Below, piece by piece: positions 31,553-40,773 of a stretch of DNA of 64,000 bases (position 1 is the stretch's first letter; the number at the start of each line of letters is the position of its first letter). This stretch comes from Paractinoplanes durhamensis (GTDB lineage Bacteria; Actinomycetota; Actinomycetes; Mycobacteriales; Micromonosporaceae). The notes beneath the pieces were generated by a model. That model had not been told where the DNA came from. It saw nothing but the letters and a program-made list of their open reading frames with translations, and ran no database searches. The stretch covers positions 62,001 through 126,000 of the forward strand of contig NZ_BOML01000059.1 of assembly GCF_016862175.1 (NCBI RefSeq), given 5' to 3'. Made by a program: the position numbers and the translations under genes.

Positions 31553-32760
31553 CCTCGTCGAGTTCCGGCCCGGGTTCTGACGGCGAACGCCGGCTGACGC
31601 CGGGCGAGCGTAATGAGCTGCGCCGCCAGGAGCGGCGCGCGGCCCGCCGGACCGAGGCGGCCGGCACCTCGGACGGGCGTGGCGCCCAGCGTGGCACCGG
31701 CCGAAAGGCCGACGGCGCGGAGAAGACAAACCGGCGGACCTCCTCTGCCCGTACCCCGGGGCGGCCCGGGCCGGCGTCGACGGTGCCGTCGCGTACCCAG
31801 AAAAAGCCGGAGGTTGAGCCGCGGACCTTCACCCCGAAGGTTCATCGGCATGCCGAGGCGGCGCGCAGCGACGCGAGGGATGACACCTACCGCGCTGGTT
31901 TCGCCTGTTTCGTCGGGCGGCCGAATGCCGGGAAGAGCACCCTGACCAACGCGATCATCGGCCAGAAGATCGCCATCACCTCGAACAAGCCGCAGACCAC
32001 CCGGCACGTGATCCGGGGGATCCTGCACCAGGAGAACTCGCAGCTCGTCCTGGTGGACACGCCGGGGCTGCACCGGCCGCGGACGCTGCTGGGGGAGCGG
32101 CTCAACGATCTCGTGCGGGAGGTGTGGAGCGAGGTCGACGTGATCGGCATCTGCTTCCCGGCCGACGAGCCGGTGGGGCGTGGTGACCGGTTCATCTCGG
32201 CGGAGATGGCCGAGCTGAAGGCGACCGTGATCGCGGTGGTGACCAAGGTCGACCTGGTGGGTCCGCAGCGGCTGGCCCAGCATCTGCTGGCCGTCAGCGA
32301 GCTGTACGACTTCGCGGAGATCGTGCCGGTGAGCGCGGTCTCCGGACATCAGGTGCAGCAGTTGGTCGACGTGATGGTGAAGTACATGCCGGAGTCGCCG
32401 CAGCTGTACCCGGCAGACGTGCTGACCGACGAGCCCGAGCAGGTGCTGATCGGCGAGCTGATCCGCGAGGCGGCGCTCGAGGGAGTGCGCGACGAACTGC
32501 CCCACTCGATCGCGGTTCTGGTCGAGGAGATGCAGGTCGAGGGCAAGTTGACCAAGATCTACGCGGATCTGTACGTGGAGCGGGACAGCCAGAAGTCGAT
32601 CGTGATCGGCGCGAAGGGTGCGCGACTTAAGGAAGTTGGGAGCAAGGCCCGAGGTGAGATCGAGCAACTTCTGGGTACCAGGGTGTACCTAGATTTACAT
32701 GTTCGAGTCGCCAAGGAGTGGCAGCGTGATCCTCGTCAATTGCGCAAGCTGGGATTCTGA
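31549..32760 (+). CDS. era: GTPase Era with long N-terminal extension
   Basis: A 403-residue Era, a GTPase that binds the 3' end of 16S rRNA in small-subunit assembly. G1 GRPNAGKST near 123-130, G3 DTPGL, G4 TKVD, and a C-terminal KH domain with IVIGAKGARLKEVG. Era is usually about 300 residues. Here about 105 extra N-terminal residues are rich in Arg, Ser, Gly and Pro, low in complexity and probably disordered. ATG 31549 overlaps the upstream stop. An internal start is possible but none has a clear ribosome site. Confidence 0.95.
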   Translation: MTSSSSGPGSDGERRLTPGERNELRRQERRAARRTEAAGTSDGRGAQRGTGRKADGAEKTNRRTSSARTPGRPGPASTVPSRTQKKPEVEPRTFTPKVHRHAEAARSDARDDTYRAGFACFVGRPNAGKSTLTNAIIGQKIAITSNKPQTTRHVIRGILHQENSQLVLVDTPGLHRPRTLLGERLNDLVREVWSEVDVIGICFPADEPVGRGDRFISAEMAELKATVIAVVTKVDLVGPQRLAQHLLAVSELYDFAEIVPVSAVSGHQVQQLVDVMVKYMPESPQLYPADVLTDEPEQVLIGELIREAALEGVRDELPHSIAVLVEEMQVEGKLTKIYADLYVERDSQKSIVIGAKGARLKEVGSKARGEIEQLLGTRVYLDLHVRVAKEWQRDPRQLRKLGF

Positions 32761-32828
32761 TATTGCGGTTTATGGGATAATTCACGCTGGTTTGCAGGGA
32801 CGTACGGTGCTTCGGTAACTCAAGAGTC

Positions 32829-33866
32829 ATGCGGAACCGGTACCTGGACCTCCTGCGGGCCATCGCAACCGTGCGTGTGGTGGTTTACCACTCCTCCGGA
32901 TGGACGGCGCTGACCATCGTGTTCCCGGCCATGTCGGTGATGTTTGCCCTGGCCGGGTCGATGATGGCGGCGTCCCTCGACCGATATGGACCGTGGGCGG
33001 TCGAACGCCGCCTGCACCGCCTGCTGCCCGCGCTGTGGGTGCTGGTCGGTGTCGCGGTGCCCGCCATGCTCGCGGCCGGCCTGGTCTGGGACTGGAAGAT
33101 CCTGCTCTGGGCGTTCCCGATCGAGGACCCGCCGGCCACCGGTTTCTGGCTCGAAGGTCTCGCCGCGATGTGGTACCTGCGCGACTTCCTCTGGCTGGTG
33201 CTGCTGTCGCCGCTGGCGCTGCCGTTGTTCCGGCGGGCACCCCTGGTGACGATCCTGGTTCCGTACGTCGCGCTCGCCGTCATCACCTTCGCCGGCCTGA
33301 CCCCGCCGCCGGTCCTGCGGGACCTGGCCCTCTACGGCGGTGCCTGGCTGCTCGGCTTCGCCCACCACGACGGCATGCTCAAGCTGACCGCCCGCCGGTG
33401 GTGGCTGATCGGTGCCCTGGCGATCGCCGGCGCCACCTGGGCGTTCACCCACCCGGGGCCGCGCGGGCTCGACCTCAACGACATCCCGCTCGGCAACGCG
33501 CTCTGGTCGGCCGCGTTCATCCTGGTCGCCCTCGGCATCAACCCGATGGTCCGGCCACGCCGCATCCTGACGATCCTGAACGCCCGGGCCTTGACCATCT
33601 ACCTGTGGCACGTGCCGTTCATCGTGGTGGTGGCCCGCTTCGCGACCTGGTCCGGCCTGCCGATCTTCGGCTGGGTCGGGATCAGCTGGCGGCTGGTCGT
33701 GGTGACCCTGCTGCTGACCGGCGTGGTGCTGGCGGTGGGCTGGATCGAGGACGTGTCGGCGGGCCGGCGGCCACAGCTGGTGCCGGGCGTGTCCAAGCGG
33801 CGGATGCCGGTGTCGCCGGCCCCGGCCATGACCCCCGTGACCGCGACGGCGACGGCCAGGTCCTAG
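32829..33866 (+). CDS. Acyltransferase family membrane protein
   Basis: A 345-residue polytopic protein of the acyltransferase 3 family, with about ten membrane helices. N-terminal YLDLLRAIATVRVVVYHSSGW carries the family His (residue 20) presumed catalytic. These enzymes O-acylate sugars, glycans or secondary metabolites using cytosolic acyl donors; the substrate is not evident. The 68-base gap after era is AT-richer and includes a GGATAAT sequence that could be a -10. No partner biosynthetic genes are adjacent. Confidence 0.85.
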   Translation: MRNRYLDLLRAIATVRVVVYHSSGWTALTIVFPAMSVMFALAGSMMAASLDRYGPWAVERRLHRLLPALWVLVGVAVPAMLAAGLVWDWKILLWAFPIEDPPATGFWLEGLAAMWYLRDFLWLVLLSPLALPLFRRAPLVTILVPYVALAVITFAGLTPPPVLRDLALYGGAWLLGFAHHDGMLKLTARRWWLIGALAIAGATWAFTHPGPRGLDLNDIPLGNALWSAAFILVALGINPMVRPRRILTILNARALTIYLWHVPFIVVVARFATWSGLPIFGWVGISWRLVVVTLLLTGVVLAVGWIEDVSAGRRPQLVPGVSKRRMPVSPAPAMTPVTATATARS

Positions 33867-33902
33867 CGGCTCAGTTCCGCCGGTCTTCGGCCGAATTCGT
33901 CG

Positions 33903-34205
33903 ATGATGGAGACGACGTATCCGGTCGAGTCGCCGACGCTCGAGTCGGCGCACGAGGCGCTGCGCCGGCTGTACGGCCCGCACACCGAGGACCTCTGGAA
34001 GACGCTGCTGTTCAGCGCGGGGCTGACCGGCGACGAGACCGATCCGGGCTCGTTCGGCCGGATGGTCGTGTCGATGCAGGCGGCCACCGGGGTCACCCAG
34101 CTGTGCGGCCGGGCCCTCGCGATGCGGGCGGCGACGTTCAAACGACTCACCGCCGCACCTACCGAGGTCACCGTGGTGCGTGCCGCCGCGCCGGAGGAGT
34201 ACTGA
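33903..34205 (+). CDS. Small hypothetical protein coupled to GAF gene
   Basis: A 100-residue soluble protein, two in-frame ATGs at 33903 and 33906. Segments LRRLYGPHTEDLWKTLLFSAGL and TGVTQLCGRALAMRAATF are helical in pattern. I do not recognise it. Its stop shares bases with the GAF gene start (TGATG), so the two probably function together. Confidence 0.62.
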   Translation: MMETTYPVESPTLESAHEALRRLYGPHTEDLWKTLLFSAGLTGDETDPGSFGRMVVSMQAATGVTQLCGRALAMRAATFKRLTAAPTEVTVVRAAAPEEY

Positions 34206-34708
34206 TGAGCGACGACTTCCGCCGGATGGCCGTGCTGGCCGGCATCGACATCGACAACCCGGAACTGCGCCGGCGGCTGGACGCGCTCAGCGAGCGGACC
34301 GCGGCCCTGCTCGGCCGGCCGAGCAGCCTGGTCAGCATGGTGCTGGACAGCGCGCAGTTCTTCGCCGGGTCGTACGGGCTGGACGGCTGGCTGGGCGAGA
34401 TGGGCGGCACGCCGATCGAGTGGTCGTTCTGCGTGAACGCGGTCCGGTCGGGGCAGTCGTACGTGGTGCCGGATGCGGCCGCCGACGCGCTGCAGTCCGG
34501 TAATCCGCTCGTCTACATCGACGGGATCCGCAGTTACGCGGGGGTGCCGCTGGTGGTCGACGGCGAGGTGCTCGGGGCGCACTGCGTGCTCGACAAGGCG
34601 CCCGGCGAGTTCACCCCGGACGATCTCGGCGAGCTTCGCCGGGGTGCCGACGAGATCGTCGCCCTGCTGTCGTCCTACCGGCTCCCCAGCCCGGTCATCG
34701 TTCCCTGA
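34205..34708 (+). CDS. GAF-domain protein
   Basis: A 167-residue protein that is essentially one GAF domain: DFRRMAVLAGIDIDNPELRRRLDALSE leads into SFCVNAVRSGQSYVVPDA and SYAGVPLVVDGEVLGAHCVLD, the standard GAF core. Such stand-alone domains sense small molecules, light or redox through a chromophore or Cys. The sequence has Cys in SFCVNAV and AHCVLD positions. No output domain, so it may act through the 100-residue partner upstream. The 3' end overlaps the convergent thioesterase by 14 bases. Confidence 0.82.
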   Translation: MSDDFRRMAVLAGIDIDNPELRRRLDALSERTAALLGRPSSLVSMVLDSAQFFAGSYGLDGWLGEMGGTPIEWSFCVNAVRSGQSYVVPDAAADALQSGNPLVYIDGIRSYAGVPLVVDGEVLGAHCVLDKAPGEFTPDDLGELRRGADEIVALLSSYRLPSPVIVP

Positions 34709-35453
34709 CCAGCAGCGGCTGGGCGACCTGGCCGACCTTTCCGGCCAGGTCGAACATCTCGCCCTCGGCCAGCCCCAGGCCGTCGTCGGAGACGATCGTG
34801 CGGGCCGCCAGGTGCACCCACTCGCCGGCCGGTTCGCGCAGCATGGTCGCGGTCATGGTCGGCGGGATGGACAGCCACTTCTCGAACGGCAGGACCGCGG
34901 ACAGCCCGTTCGCCGAGTCGGCGACGATCAGCGCCCGGTCCTGGCCGAGCAGGTCGACCCCGTCGATCAGCGGCATCCGCACCCGGCTCCACACGTGCGT
35001 CTCGCCGAGCTCGTCGAGCCCGCCCCTGGTGCACCGCCACTCGATCGCCCGGCCGTAACCCCAGTCGCCGGCGAACCGGTCCTCCTGGTCGGGCAGCAGC
35101 TCGGCCCGGCGCTCCCCGGCCACCTGCTCCCCCTCCGCCGGCGGCCTCGGGCCCGGCGCGATGTGCCAGGCCCGGGCGCTCACCGCCACCCGGCCGTCGA
35201 TCACCATCGTGGCCTCGTTGAGCGCGGTGAGCCGGCCCGGCTTGACCGGGGACACCTCGATCCGGGACGTGCGGCGGGGTATCGGGCCGAGGAAGTCCAC
35301 CGAGAGCCGGGCCAGGCGCAGGCCGTCGAGGCGCATCACGTGGCCGAGCAGGGCGGCCGGCGGGCCGCCGTGCTGCATCGCGCTGTCCCAGGGGCTCTCG
35401 GTGAATTCGGTCGGTTCGTAACGGTCGTCACCGAGTGGTAGGTAAAAGCTCAC
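34695..35453 (-). CDS. Thioesterase-family double hotdog protein
   Basis: A 252-residue TesB-like acyl-CoA thioesterase family protein with two hotdog halves. N-terminal WDSAMQHGGPPAALLGHVM with HGGPP is the central-helix signature of the family, and LSVDFLGPIPRRT follows. Acyl-CoA substrates are unspecified. It overlaps the upstream lipoprotein stop by ATGA, an odd pairing with an envelope protein. Confidence 0.84.
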   Translation of the reverse strand: MSFYLPLGDDRYEPTEFTESPWDSAMQHGGPPAALLGHVMRLDGLRLARLSVDFLGPIPRRTSRIEVSPVKPGRLTALNEATMVIDGRVAVSARAWHIAPGPRPPAEGEQVAGERRAELLPDQEDRFAGDWGYGRAIEWRCTRGGLDELGETHVWSRVRMPLIDGVDLLGQDRALIVADSANGLSAVLPFEKWLSIPPTMTATMLREPAGEWVHLAARTIVSDDGLGLAEGEMFDLAGKVGQVAQPLLVRER

Positions 35454-36235
35454 GAGGTCGAGGCTACGGTCACGTCCCCGCTCGTCACCCGCACGTCGAT
35501 CACATTCTTCGCCGTGGCGTCGCTGGTCAGGCCTTCGAGATGCTCGTCGCCCGAGCCGGAATGGGTGGTCACCCGGTATTTGCTCGGCGGCACCTGCACC
35601 CAGATGTCGCCGCTGGTGGACTGGGCGGTCACCGAGTTGGGCGCGGTCAGCTCGACGTGCATGTCACCCGAGGTGACCTTGAGGTCGGCCGGCCCGGCCA
35701 CCCGGATCGCCTGCACGTCGCCCGAGGTCGAGTGCACCTTCACCGAGCTCTTCGAGTCGGTCACCATGATGTCGCCGGACGTGGCCTTGATCGCGACGGC
35801 GCCGGTCGCGCCGGTCACCGACACGTCACCGGAGGTCAACTCCAGGTCGGTGATGCCCACCCCCTTGAGGACGATGTCGCCGGAGTGCTCCTTGCCGCGC
35901 ACGTTCACCCCGGTGGGCGTCTTGATCTCGTACGACACGGAGCAGTTCGGCCCGCACGACGTGTCGATGTTGAGCGTCGTGCCGTCCAGCGTGTATGGGC
36001 TGCCGGGGTTGCTCGACCGGCGGATCACCCGGCGGATCGACGTCTCGGTGACGTCCCCGGACGTGACCGTCACGTCGCCGCTGCCCCCGGTCAGCACGAT
36101 GTCGGTGATCTTGCCCTTCTCGGTGTCGTCGTAGGTCATCTTCGCCCCGATCACGCCGGCGCAGCCGGTCAGGGCGGTCGTCGACGCGGCGATGAGGGCG
36201 AGGACTGCGGCGCGCCGGATCAGGGTCGTGGTCAT
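35450..36235 (-). CDS. DUF4097-type beta-solenoid lipoprotein
   Basis: A 261-residue lipoprotein. The signal peptide ends in the lipobox ALTGC (Cys25). The rest is built from repeated SGDVxV/TSGDI units (at least ten SGD motifs), a right-handed beta-helix typical of DUF4097 'adhesin-like' proteins. Two Cys in DTSCGPNCSV may bridge. No enzyme motif. In actinomycetes such genes often sit next to envelope stress regulators; none is adjacent here. Divergent from recO. Confidence 0.82.
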   Translation of the reverse strand: MTTTLIRRAAVLALIAASTTALTGCAGVIGAKMTYDDTEKGKITDIVLTGGSGDVTVTSGDVTETSIRRVIRRSSNPGSPYTLDGTTLNIDTSCGPNCSVSYEIKTPTGVNVRGKEHSGDIVLKGVGITDLELTSGDVSVTGATGAVAIKATSGDIMVTDSKSSVKVHSTSGDVQAIRVAGPADLKVTSGDMHVELTAPNSVTAQSTSGDIWVQVPPSKYRVTTHSGSGDEHLEGLTSDATAKNVIDVRVTSGDVTVASTS

Positions 36236-36315
36236 GGCTCAGACGCTATGCGGCGGCGCATCAACGGCACCATCAGTCCTCCCACTGAGGTCTCCCCGAT
36301 GCTGCCCCCGAGACG

Positions 36316-36336
36316 ACCCTGAGACCGCGTCAGGGT
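36316..36336. promoter_or_regulatory. Inverted repeat ACCCTGA-N7-TCAGGGT
   Basis: A perfect 7-bp dyad in the 122-base divergent gap between the DUF4097 lipoprotein gene and recO. It lies 80 bases upstream of the lipoprotein start and 22 before recO. A plausible operator; the regulator is not identified. Confidence 0.45.
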
Positions 36337-36357
36337 TTGTCGCACCCCCGGGGCAGA

Positions 36358-37146
36358 ATGACTCCCGTGCCCACCGGATCCGGCTACCGCCGACAGCTCT
36401 ACCGCGACGACGCGGTCGTGCTGCGCGTGCAGAAGCTCGGCGAGAGCGACCGGATCATCACGCTGCTCACCCGCCGCAACGGCCGGCTGCGCGCGGTCGC
36501 CCGCGGCGTGCGGCGCACCAACTCCCGGTTCGGTGCCCGGCTCGAGCCGTTCGGCCACATCGACCTGCAGCTGGCCGGCTCGCCCGAGGGGGTCGGCAGC
36601 TCGCTGCACTCGGTCAGCCAGGTCGAGGCGGTGGCGCTCTACGGCAAGCAGTTCCTCACCGACTACCCGCGCTACACCGCGGCCAGCGCCATCGCCGAGA
36701 CCGCCGAGCGGCTCACCCCGGTCGAGCGGGAGCCGTCGCTGCGGCTGTTCCAGCTCACCCTGGGGGCGCTCAAGGCCCTCGCCGCCGGTGAGCACGCCGG
36801 CCCGCTGGTGCTCGACGCCTACCTGCTGCGGGCCATGTCAACGGCCGGCTGGGCGCCGGCGATCGCCGAGTGCGCGGTCTGCGGCACCCCCGGCCGGCAC
36901 GCCGCGTTCTCGGTCCCGGCCGGCGGCGCGGTCTGCCCCGACTGCCGCCCGCCCGGCGCCGCCCACCCGAGCCCGGCCACCCTCGGCCTGATGAGCGCGC
37001 TCACCTCCGGCGACTGGCAGGTCGCCGACGCGTCCGAGCCGCCGATCCGCCGGGAGTGCAGCGGTCTGGTCGCCGCCCACCTGCAATGGCACATGGAGCG
37101 GGCGCTGCGCTCGCTGCCGCTGGTCGATCGACGGGAGAGTTCCTGA
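36358..37146 (+). CDS. recO: DNA repair protein RecO
   Basis: A 262-residue RecO, the RecFOR mediator that loads RecA and anneals single strands. N-terminal OB-fold (about 8-85: [38 protein letters not shown]) and C-terminal helical domain with the Cys4 zinc motif CAVCG (about 171) and CPDC. ATG 36358 follows GGGGCAG; an in-frame upstream ATG at 36337 falls in the inverted repeat and is rejected. uppS is coupled by TGATG, the standard actinobacterial order. Confidence 0.95.
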   Translation: MTPVPTGSGYRRQLYRDDAVVLRVQKLGESDRIITLLTRRNGRLRAVARGVRRTNSRFGARLEPFGHIDLQLAGSPEGVGSSLHSVSQVEAVALYGKQFLTDYPRYTAASAIAETAERLTPVEREPSLRLFQLTLGALKALAAGEHAGPLVLDAYLLRAMSTAGWAPAIAECAVCGTPGRHAAFSVPAGGAVCPDCRPPGAAHPSPATLGLMSALTSGDWQVADASEPPIRRECSGLVAAHLQWHMERALRSLPLVDRRESS

Positions 37147-37970
37147 TGCCGCGCCCATCCACCCCGCGCCCACCTACCCCGCACCTTTCCGGGGTCCGCC
37201 CGCCGGAGCTGCCCAAGGCCGCCCTGCCGAAGCACGTGGCGATCGTGATGGACGGCAACGGCCGCTGGGCCAAGGACCGCGGGCTGTCCCGCACCAAGGG
37301 CCACGAGCAGGGCGAGTATTCGTTGTTCGACACCATCGAGGGCGCCATCGAGCTCGGCATCCCCTACCTGTCGGCGTACGCGTTCTCGACCGAGAACTGG
37401 AAGCGCTCGCCCGAGGAGGTGCGCTTCCTGATGGGCTTCAACCGCGACGTCATCCGCCGCCGCCGCGACCAGTTGGTCGACCTCGGGGTGCGGGTCGTCT
37501 GGTCCGGCCGGGCCGGCCGGCTGTGGAAGAGCGTCATCTCCGAGTTGCAGACCGCCGAGGAGATGTCGAAGGACAACAAGACGCTCACCCTGCAGTTCTG
37601 CGTCAACTACGGCGGGCAGGCCGAGATCGCCGACGCGGCCGCCGCCATCGCCCGGGACGTCGCGGCCGGCAAGCTCAAGGCCGACCGGGTCAACGAGAAG
37701 ACCATCGCGCGCTACCTCTACCACCCCGAGGTTCCCGAGGTCGACCTGTTCCTGCGCCCGTCCGGCGAGCAGCGCACGTCCAACTTCCTGCTCTGGCAGA
37801 CGGCGTACGCCGAGCTGGTCTTCCTCGACACGCTGTGGCCCGACTTCGACCGCCGCCACCTCTGGTATGCGTGCGAGCTCTACGCCTCGCGGGACCGGCG
37901 GTTCGGCGGCGCCATCCCCAACCCGATCGCGCCGGGTGCGCCGGTCACGTCGTCAGGATCCGAACGGTAG
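37146..37970 (+). CDS. uppS: Isoprenyl diphosphate synthase (UppS family)
   Basis: A 274-residue cis-prenyltransferase making polyprenyl diphosphate for cell-wall lipid carriers. Motifs: [14 protein letters not shown] with the catalytic Asp, [22 protein letters not shown], and the terminal [20 protein letters not shown] short Pro-rich N-terminus precedes the fold. TGATG overlap with recO. The 3' end overlaps the convergent HAD gene by 26 bases. Confidence 0.96.
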   Translation: MPRPSTPRPPTPHLSGVRPPELPKAALPKHVAIVMDGNGRWAKDRGLSRTKGHEQGEYSLFDTIEGAIELGIPYLSAYAFSTENWKRSPEEVRFLMGFNRDVIRRRRDQLVDLGVRVVWSGRAGRLWKSVISELQTAEEMSKDNKTLTLQFCVNYGGQAEIADAAAAIARDVAAGKLKADRVNEKTIARYLYHPEVPEVDLFLRPSGEQRTSNFLLWQTAYAELVFLDTLWPDFDRRHLWYACELYASRDRRFGGAIPNPIAPGAPVTSSGSER

Positions 37971-38631
37971 CGTCGGTGTCGGACAGATCCGGCAGTACGG
38001 CGTGGGCGCCCGCGAGCACCAGGTCGGCCATCGTGGTCGACCCGGTCGCCACGCCCACCGCCAGCGCGCCGTTGGCCAGCGCGGCCGTCACGTCGTGCAC
38101 GGTGTCGCCGATGACGACCGGGGCGAACCTCTCGCCGTACTTCGCCTCGGCGCGTTCCAGGCTCCGGCGTACCAGCGTGGCCCGCACGGCGTCGTCGGTG
38201 CCGTAACCGCCGACCTCGGCGTCGAAGGCGCCGCTGAGCCCGAAGGCGGCCAGTTTGGCTGCCGCCACCTGCGGCACGTTGCCGGTGACCAGCGTCTGCA
38301 CGACGCCCGGGTCCGCGCCGAGCCGCTTCAGCACGTCCTGCACGCCGGGCATCAGCGCGCCCTGCTCGCCGAACTCGTGCTGCAGGGCCAGCACGTGCTC
38401 GACGTAGCGCACGAAGAACACCTCGGGCGTGCAGTCGGTGACCCCGTGCCGGGCGAACACCTCGACGCAGATGTCGGTGTCGGTGCGGCCGCCGAAGATC
38501 GGCGTCTCCCGCCACTCGCGGCCGGTGAGCTCGGTGAATGCCGCGCGCCAGGCCCGGGCGGCCACCCCGCCGCCGCGCAGCAGGGTGTAGTCGATGTCCC
38601 ACATGACCAGGCGTCTCAGTTGGGTACTCAC
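37945..38631 (-). CDS. HAD-superfamily hydrolase
   Basis: A 228-residue HAD phosphatase. Motif I is [13 protein letters not shown] with Trp instead of Phe before the DxDxT, motif II is VTGN, motif III K in [12 protein letters not shown], and motif IV GDTVHDV. A cap domain lies between motifs I and II. GTG 38631 overlaps the stop of the thiamine-binding-type gene (GTGA). The substrate, a small phosphate ester, is unknown. Confidence 0.88.
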   Translation of the reverse strand: MSTQLRRLVMWDIDYTLLRGGGVAARAWRAAFTELTGREWRETPIFGGRTDTDICVEVFARHGVTDCTPEVFFVRYVEHVLALQHEFGEQGALMPGVQDVLKRLGADPGVVQTLVTGNVPQVAAAKLAAFGLSGAFDAEVGGYGTDDAVRATLVRRSLERAEAKYGERFAPVVIGDTVHDVTAALANGALAVGVATGSTTMADLVLAGAHAVLPDLSDTDATVRILTT

Positions 38632-38921
38632 TCCTGGAGTGCCCGTTCGATGTGCTCGACCTTCGCGGTCAGGGCACCGGTGACTCCGGGCCGCACGTCC
38701 GCCTTGAGCGACACGCTGACCCGGTGCCCACTCTTCGCGACGGCCTCCACGGCCTCCTTCACGACGGCGAAGCATTCGTCCCACTCACCCTCGATCGTGG
38801 TGAACATGGCGTCCGTCCGGTTGGGCAGGCCGGAGGCCCGCACCACCCGCACGGCGTCGGCGACGAGGTCGCCGACGGATTCGCCGGCTCCGATCGGCGT
38901 AACAGAAAACGCAACCAGCAT
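38628..38921 (-). CDS. MTH1187/YkoF-type thiamine-binding protein
   Basis: A 97-residue ferredoxin-like protein of the MTH1187 family ([34 protein letters not shown], then [17 protein letters not shown]). Members bind thiamine or related small molecules as oligomers. The ATG at 38921 is chosen; an in-frame extension upstream runs into the tetR operator and lacks conserved features. Coupled to the HAD gene. No TPP riboswitch was seen here. Confidence 0.86.
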   Translation of the reverse strand: MLVAFSVTPIGAGESVGDLVADAVRVVRASGLPNRTDAMFTTIEGEWDECFAVVKEAVEAVAKSGHRVSVSLKADVRPGVTGALTAKVEHIERALQE

Positions 38922-39080
38922 GCGGCCATAGTCGCAGCAGGCTCCGGGCCCGGCGCAAGCCTTACCGGCCCCTGTGGCCGATCTGTGCTGAGGGTGAGAG
39001 AGCGCTCTCACGCGCTGATCCCGGTCCGTTCTGCCGGTCGGGCCGGTGTGAAGAGATCGCGCTTCTTTAATGTCCTTGAC

Positions 39081-39098
39081 GGAGTGAGTACTCACTCC
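39081..39098. promoter_or_regulatory. Perfect 18-bp palindrome, TetR operator
   Basis: GGAGTGAGTACTCACTCC is perfectly self-complementary and sits between a TTGACG -35 (39076-39081) and a TTAGCT -10 (39099-39104), 13 bases before the tetR ATG. Its position fits autorepression by occlusion. Confidence 0.78.
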
Positions 39099-39111
39099 TT
39101 AGCTTGGAGGC

Positions 39112-39720
39112 ATGACTGAGACAACACCCCGGCGCCGGGCGCCGGGCATGAGCCCCGACCAGCGACGCGAGATGATCGTGGCGGCCGCCGTGCCGTTGCT
39201 GGTGGAGCACGGCTCCACGGTGAGCACCCTGCAGATCGCGAAAGCGGCCGGCATCGGCGAGGCGACGATCTTCCGGGCCTTCGCCGACAAGGAGGAGTTG
39301 CTCGCCGCCTGCATCGCCGCCGTGGTGCGCAACGACCAGGTCCTGGCCGAGCTGGACGCGGTGCCGCTCGACCAGCCGCTGGCCGCCCGGCTCACCGAGG
39401 CGGCGGCCACCCTGCAGGCCTACCTGACCCGGATGGGCACGGTGATCGGCGCGGTGTACGCGGCGGGCCGCCGGGCGGCCGAGCGAGGCGACCCCCGCGA
39501 ACTCGGCGATCAGCGTGGTGGCCGGGCCGAAGCCGTCGACCGCACCCGGGCGGCGATCCTCCGCCTCCTCGAGCCCGACCGGGCCACGCTGCGGCTGCCG
39601 CCCGAGCAGCTCGCCGACGTCTTCCTCGCCATGCTGTTCCCGCAGCGCGGCGTTCCCGGCGGCGCCTACGTCCCGGTCGAGACGATCGTGGACGTGTTCC
39701 TCAACGGTGTCCTCGCGTAG
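39112..39720 (+). CDS. TetR family transcriptional regulator
   Basis: A 202-residue TetR regulator: helix-turn-helix at about 18-65 (MIVAAAVPLLVEHGSTVSTLQIAKAAGIGEATIFRAFADKEELLAACI), then an all-helical ligand domain ending VPVETIVDVFLNGVLA. GGAGG precedes ATG 39112. The 18-bp palindrome in its promoter is the likely autoregulatory site. The aldo/keto reductase starts 9 bases after its stop and is the probable partner. Confidence 0.92.
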   Translation: MTETTPRRRAPGMSPDQRREMIVAAAVPLLVEHGSTVSTLQIAKAAGIGEATIFRAFADKEELLAACIAAVVRNDQVLAELDAVPLDQPLAARLTEAAATLQAYLTRMGTVIGAVYAAGRRAAERGDPRELGDQRGGRAEAVDRTRAAILRLLEPDRATLRLPPEQLADVFLAMLFPQRGVPGGAYVPVETIVDVFLNGVLA

Positions 39721-39729
39721 GGTTCTCGG

Positions 39730-40620
39730 GTGCTTGACGGGGAGATTTCGGCAGCGGCGGCAGGTAATTGGGTTCTCGGGGATCGGCCGGTCAATCGCAT
39801 GGGATTCGGATCCATGCGGCTCACCGTGGATCCGGATCCGGCAGCGGCCATCGCGGTGCTACGGCGGGCGGTCGAACTCGGGGTCGACCACATCGACACG
39901 GCCGCGTTCTACGTTTCCCCGGGCGGCCCGCTCGACGTCGGTGACGGACCGGCCAGGTATGCGACCGAGCTCATTCGGCGCGCTCTCACCCCGTACCCGG
40001 AAAGCCTTTTTCTTACCACCAAAGTGGGGCCCGGGATTTTGCCGGACGGGAGCTTCGGCGAGGCTCGCACAGCAGCGCAGCTGCGGTATCAGGTCGAGGA
40101 GAATCTGCGGCGGCTCGGCGTGGAGCGGCTCGACCTGGTCAATCTCCGGGTGTTCCGGGGCAGTGACTCGATCGGGGAGCGATTCGCGGCGCTCGCGGCG
40201 ATGCGGGACGAAGGGCTGATCCGGCATCTGGGGCTTTCCGCGATTCGCCCGGAGCAATTGGACGAGGCGTCGGCCATCGCGCCGGTCGCCTGCGTGCAGA
40301 ACAGTTTCGCGGTCGATCTCCGGCGTAATGCCGAGCTCCTGCGGATCTGCGGTGAGCGGGGGATCGCCTTCGTGCCGTTCTTCGCCATTGCCGGGCAGGG
40401 CAAGGAAAGCGGCGCGAGTACGACCCGGGATGCGGCGGTCGAGGCGGTGGCGGCGCGGCACGGGGTCACCACCCATCAGGTACGGCTGGCCTGGACGCTG
40501 CACCAAGGCGAGCACGTGCTCGCCATTCCGGGGACCGGAAGCGTTCCGCATCTCGAGGCGAACATCGCGGCCGGGGCGATCCGGTTCAGCGCGGGCGATC
40601 TGTCCGAACTGGGCAGCTGA
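39730..40620 (+). CDS. Aldo/keto reductase, subfamily with NLR in place of catalytic His
   Basis: A 296-residue TIM-barrel NADPH oxidoreductase. Catalytic Asp and Tyr are in HIDTAAFY and Lys in LTTKVG; the family His position reads DLVNLRVFRG in place of xLHRxD. The NADP-binding end is IPGTGSVPHLEAN. Loss of the His is known in some reductase groups acting on alkenes or other substrates, so activity may differ from classic AKRs. Cotranscribed with tetR. Downstream, a 12-base direct repeat (CTGGGCAGCTGA at 40609 and 40631) crosses the stop. Confidence 0.88.
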   Translation: MLDGEISAAAAGNWVLGDRPVNRMGFGSMRLTVDPDPAAAIAVLRRAVELGVDHIDTAAFYVSPGGPLDVGDGPARYATELIRRALTPYPESLFLTTKVGPGILPDGSFGEARTAAQLRYQVEENLRRLGVERLDLVNLRVFRGSDSIGERFAALAAMRDEGLIRHLGLSAIRPEQLDEASAIAPVACVQNSFAVDLRRNAELLRICGERGIAFVPFFAIAGQGKESGASTTRDAAVEAVAARHGVTTHQVRLAWTLHQGEHVLAIPGTGSVPHLEANIAAGAIRFSAGDLSELGS

Positions 40621-40773
40621 GCCGGCCTTGCTGGGCAGCTGAGACCGCCTTCGAATCAGGCAGGACCTTCCGAGTTCGCCGGTTGGTCATGAGATCGACA
40701 GCGACCGTTGAGATCACCCCGCGACTGTGTCGACGTAACCGCATGAGTCGATCTTTCGTCGGGAGCACTCCAT

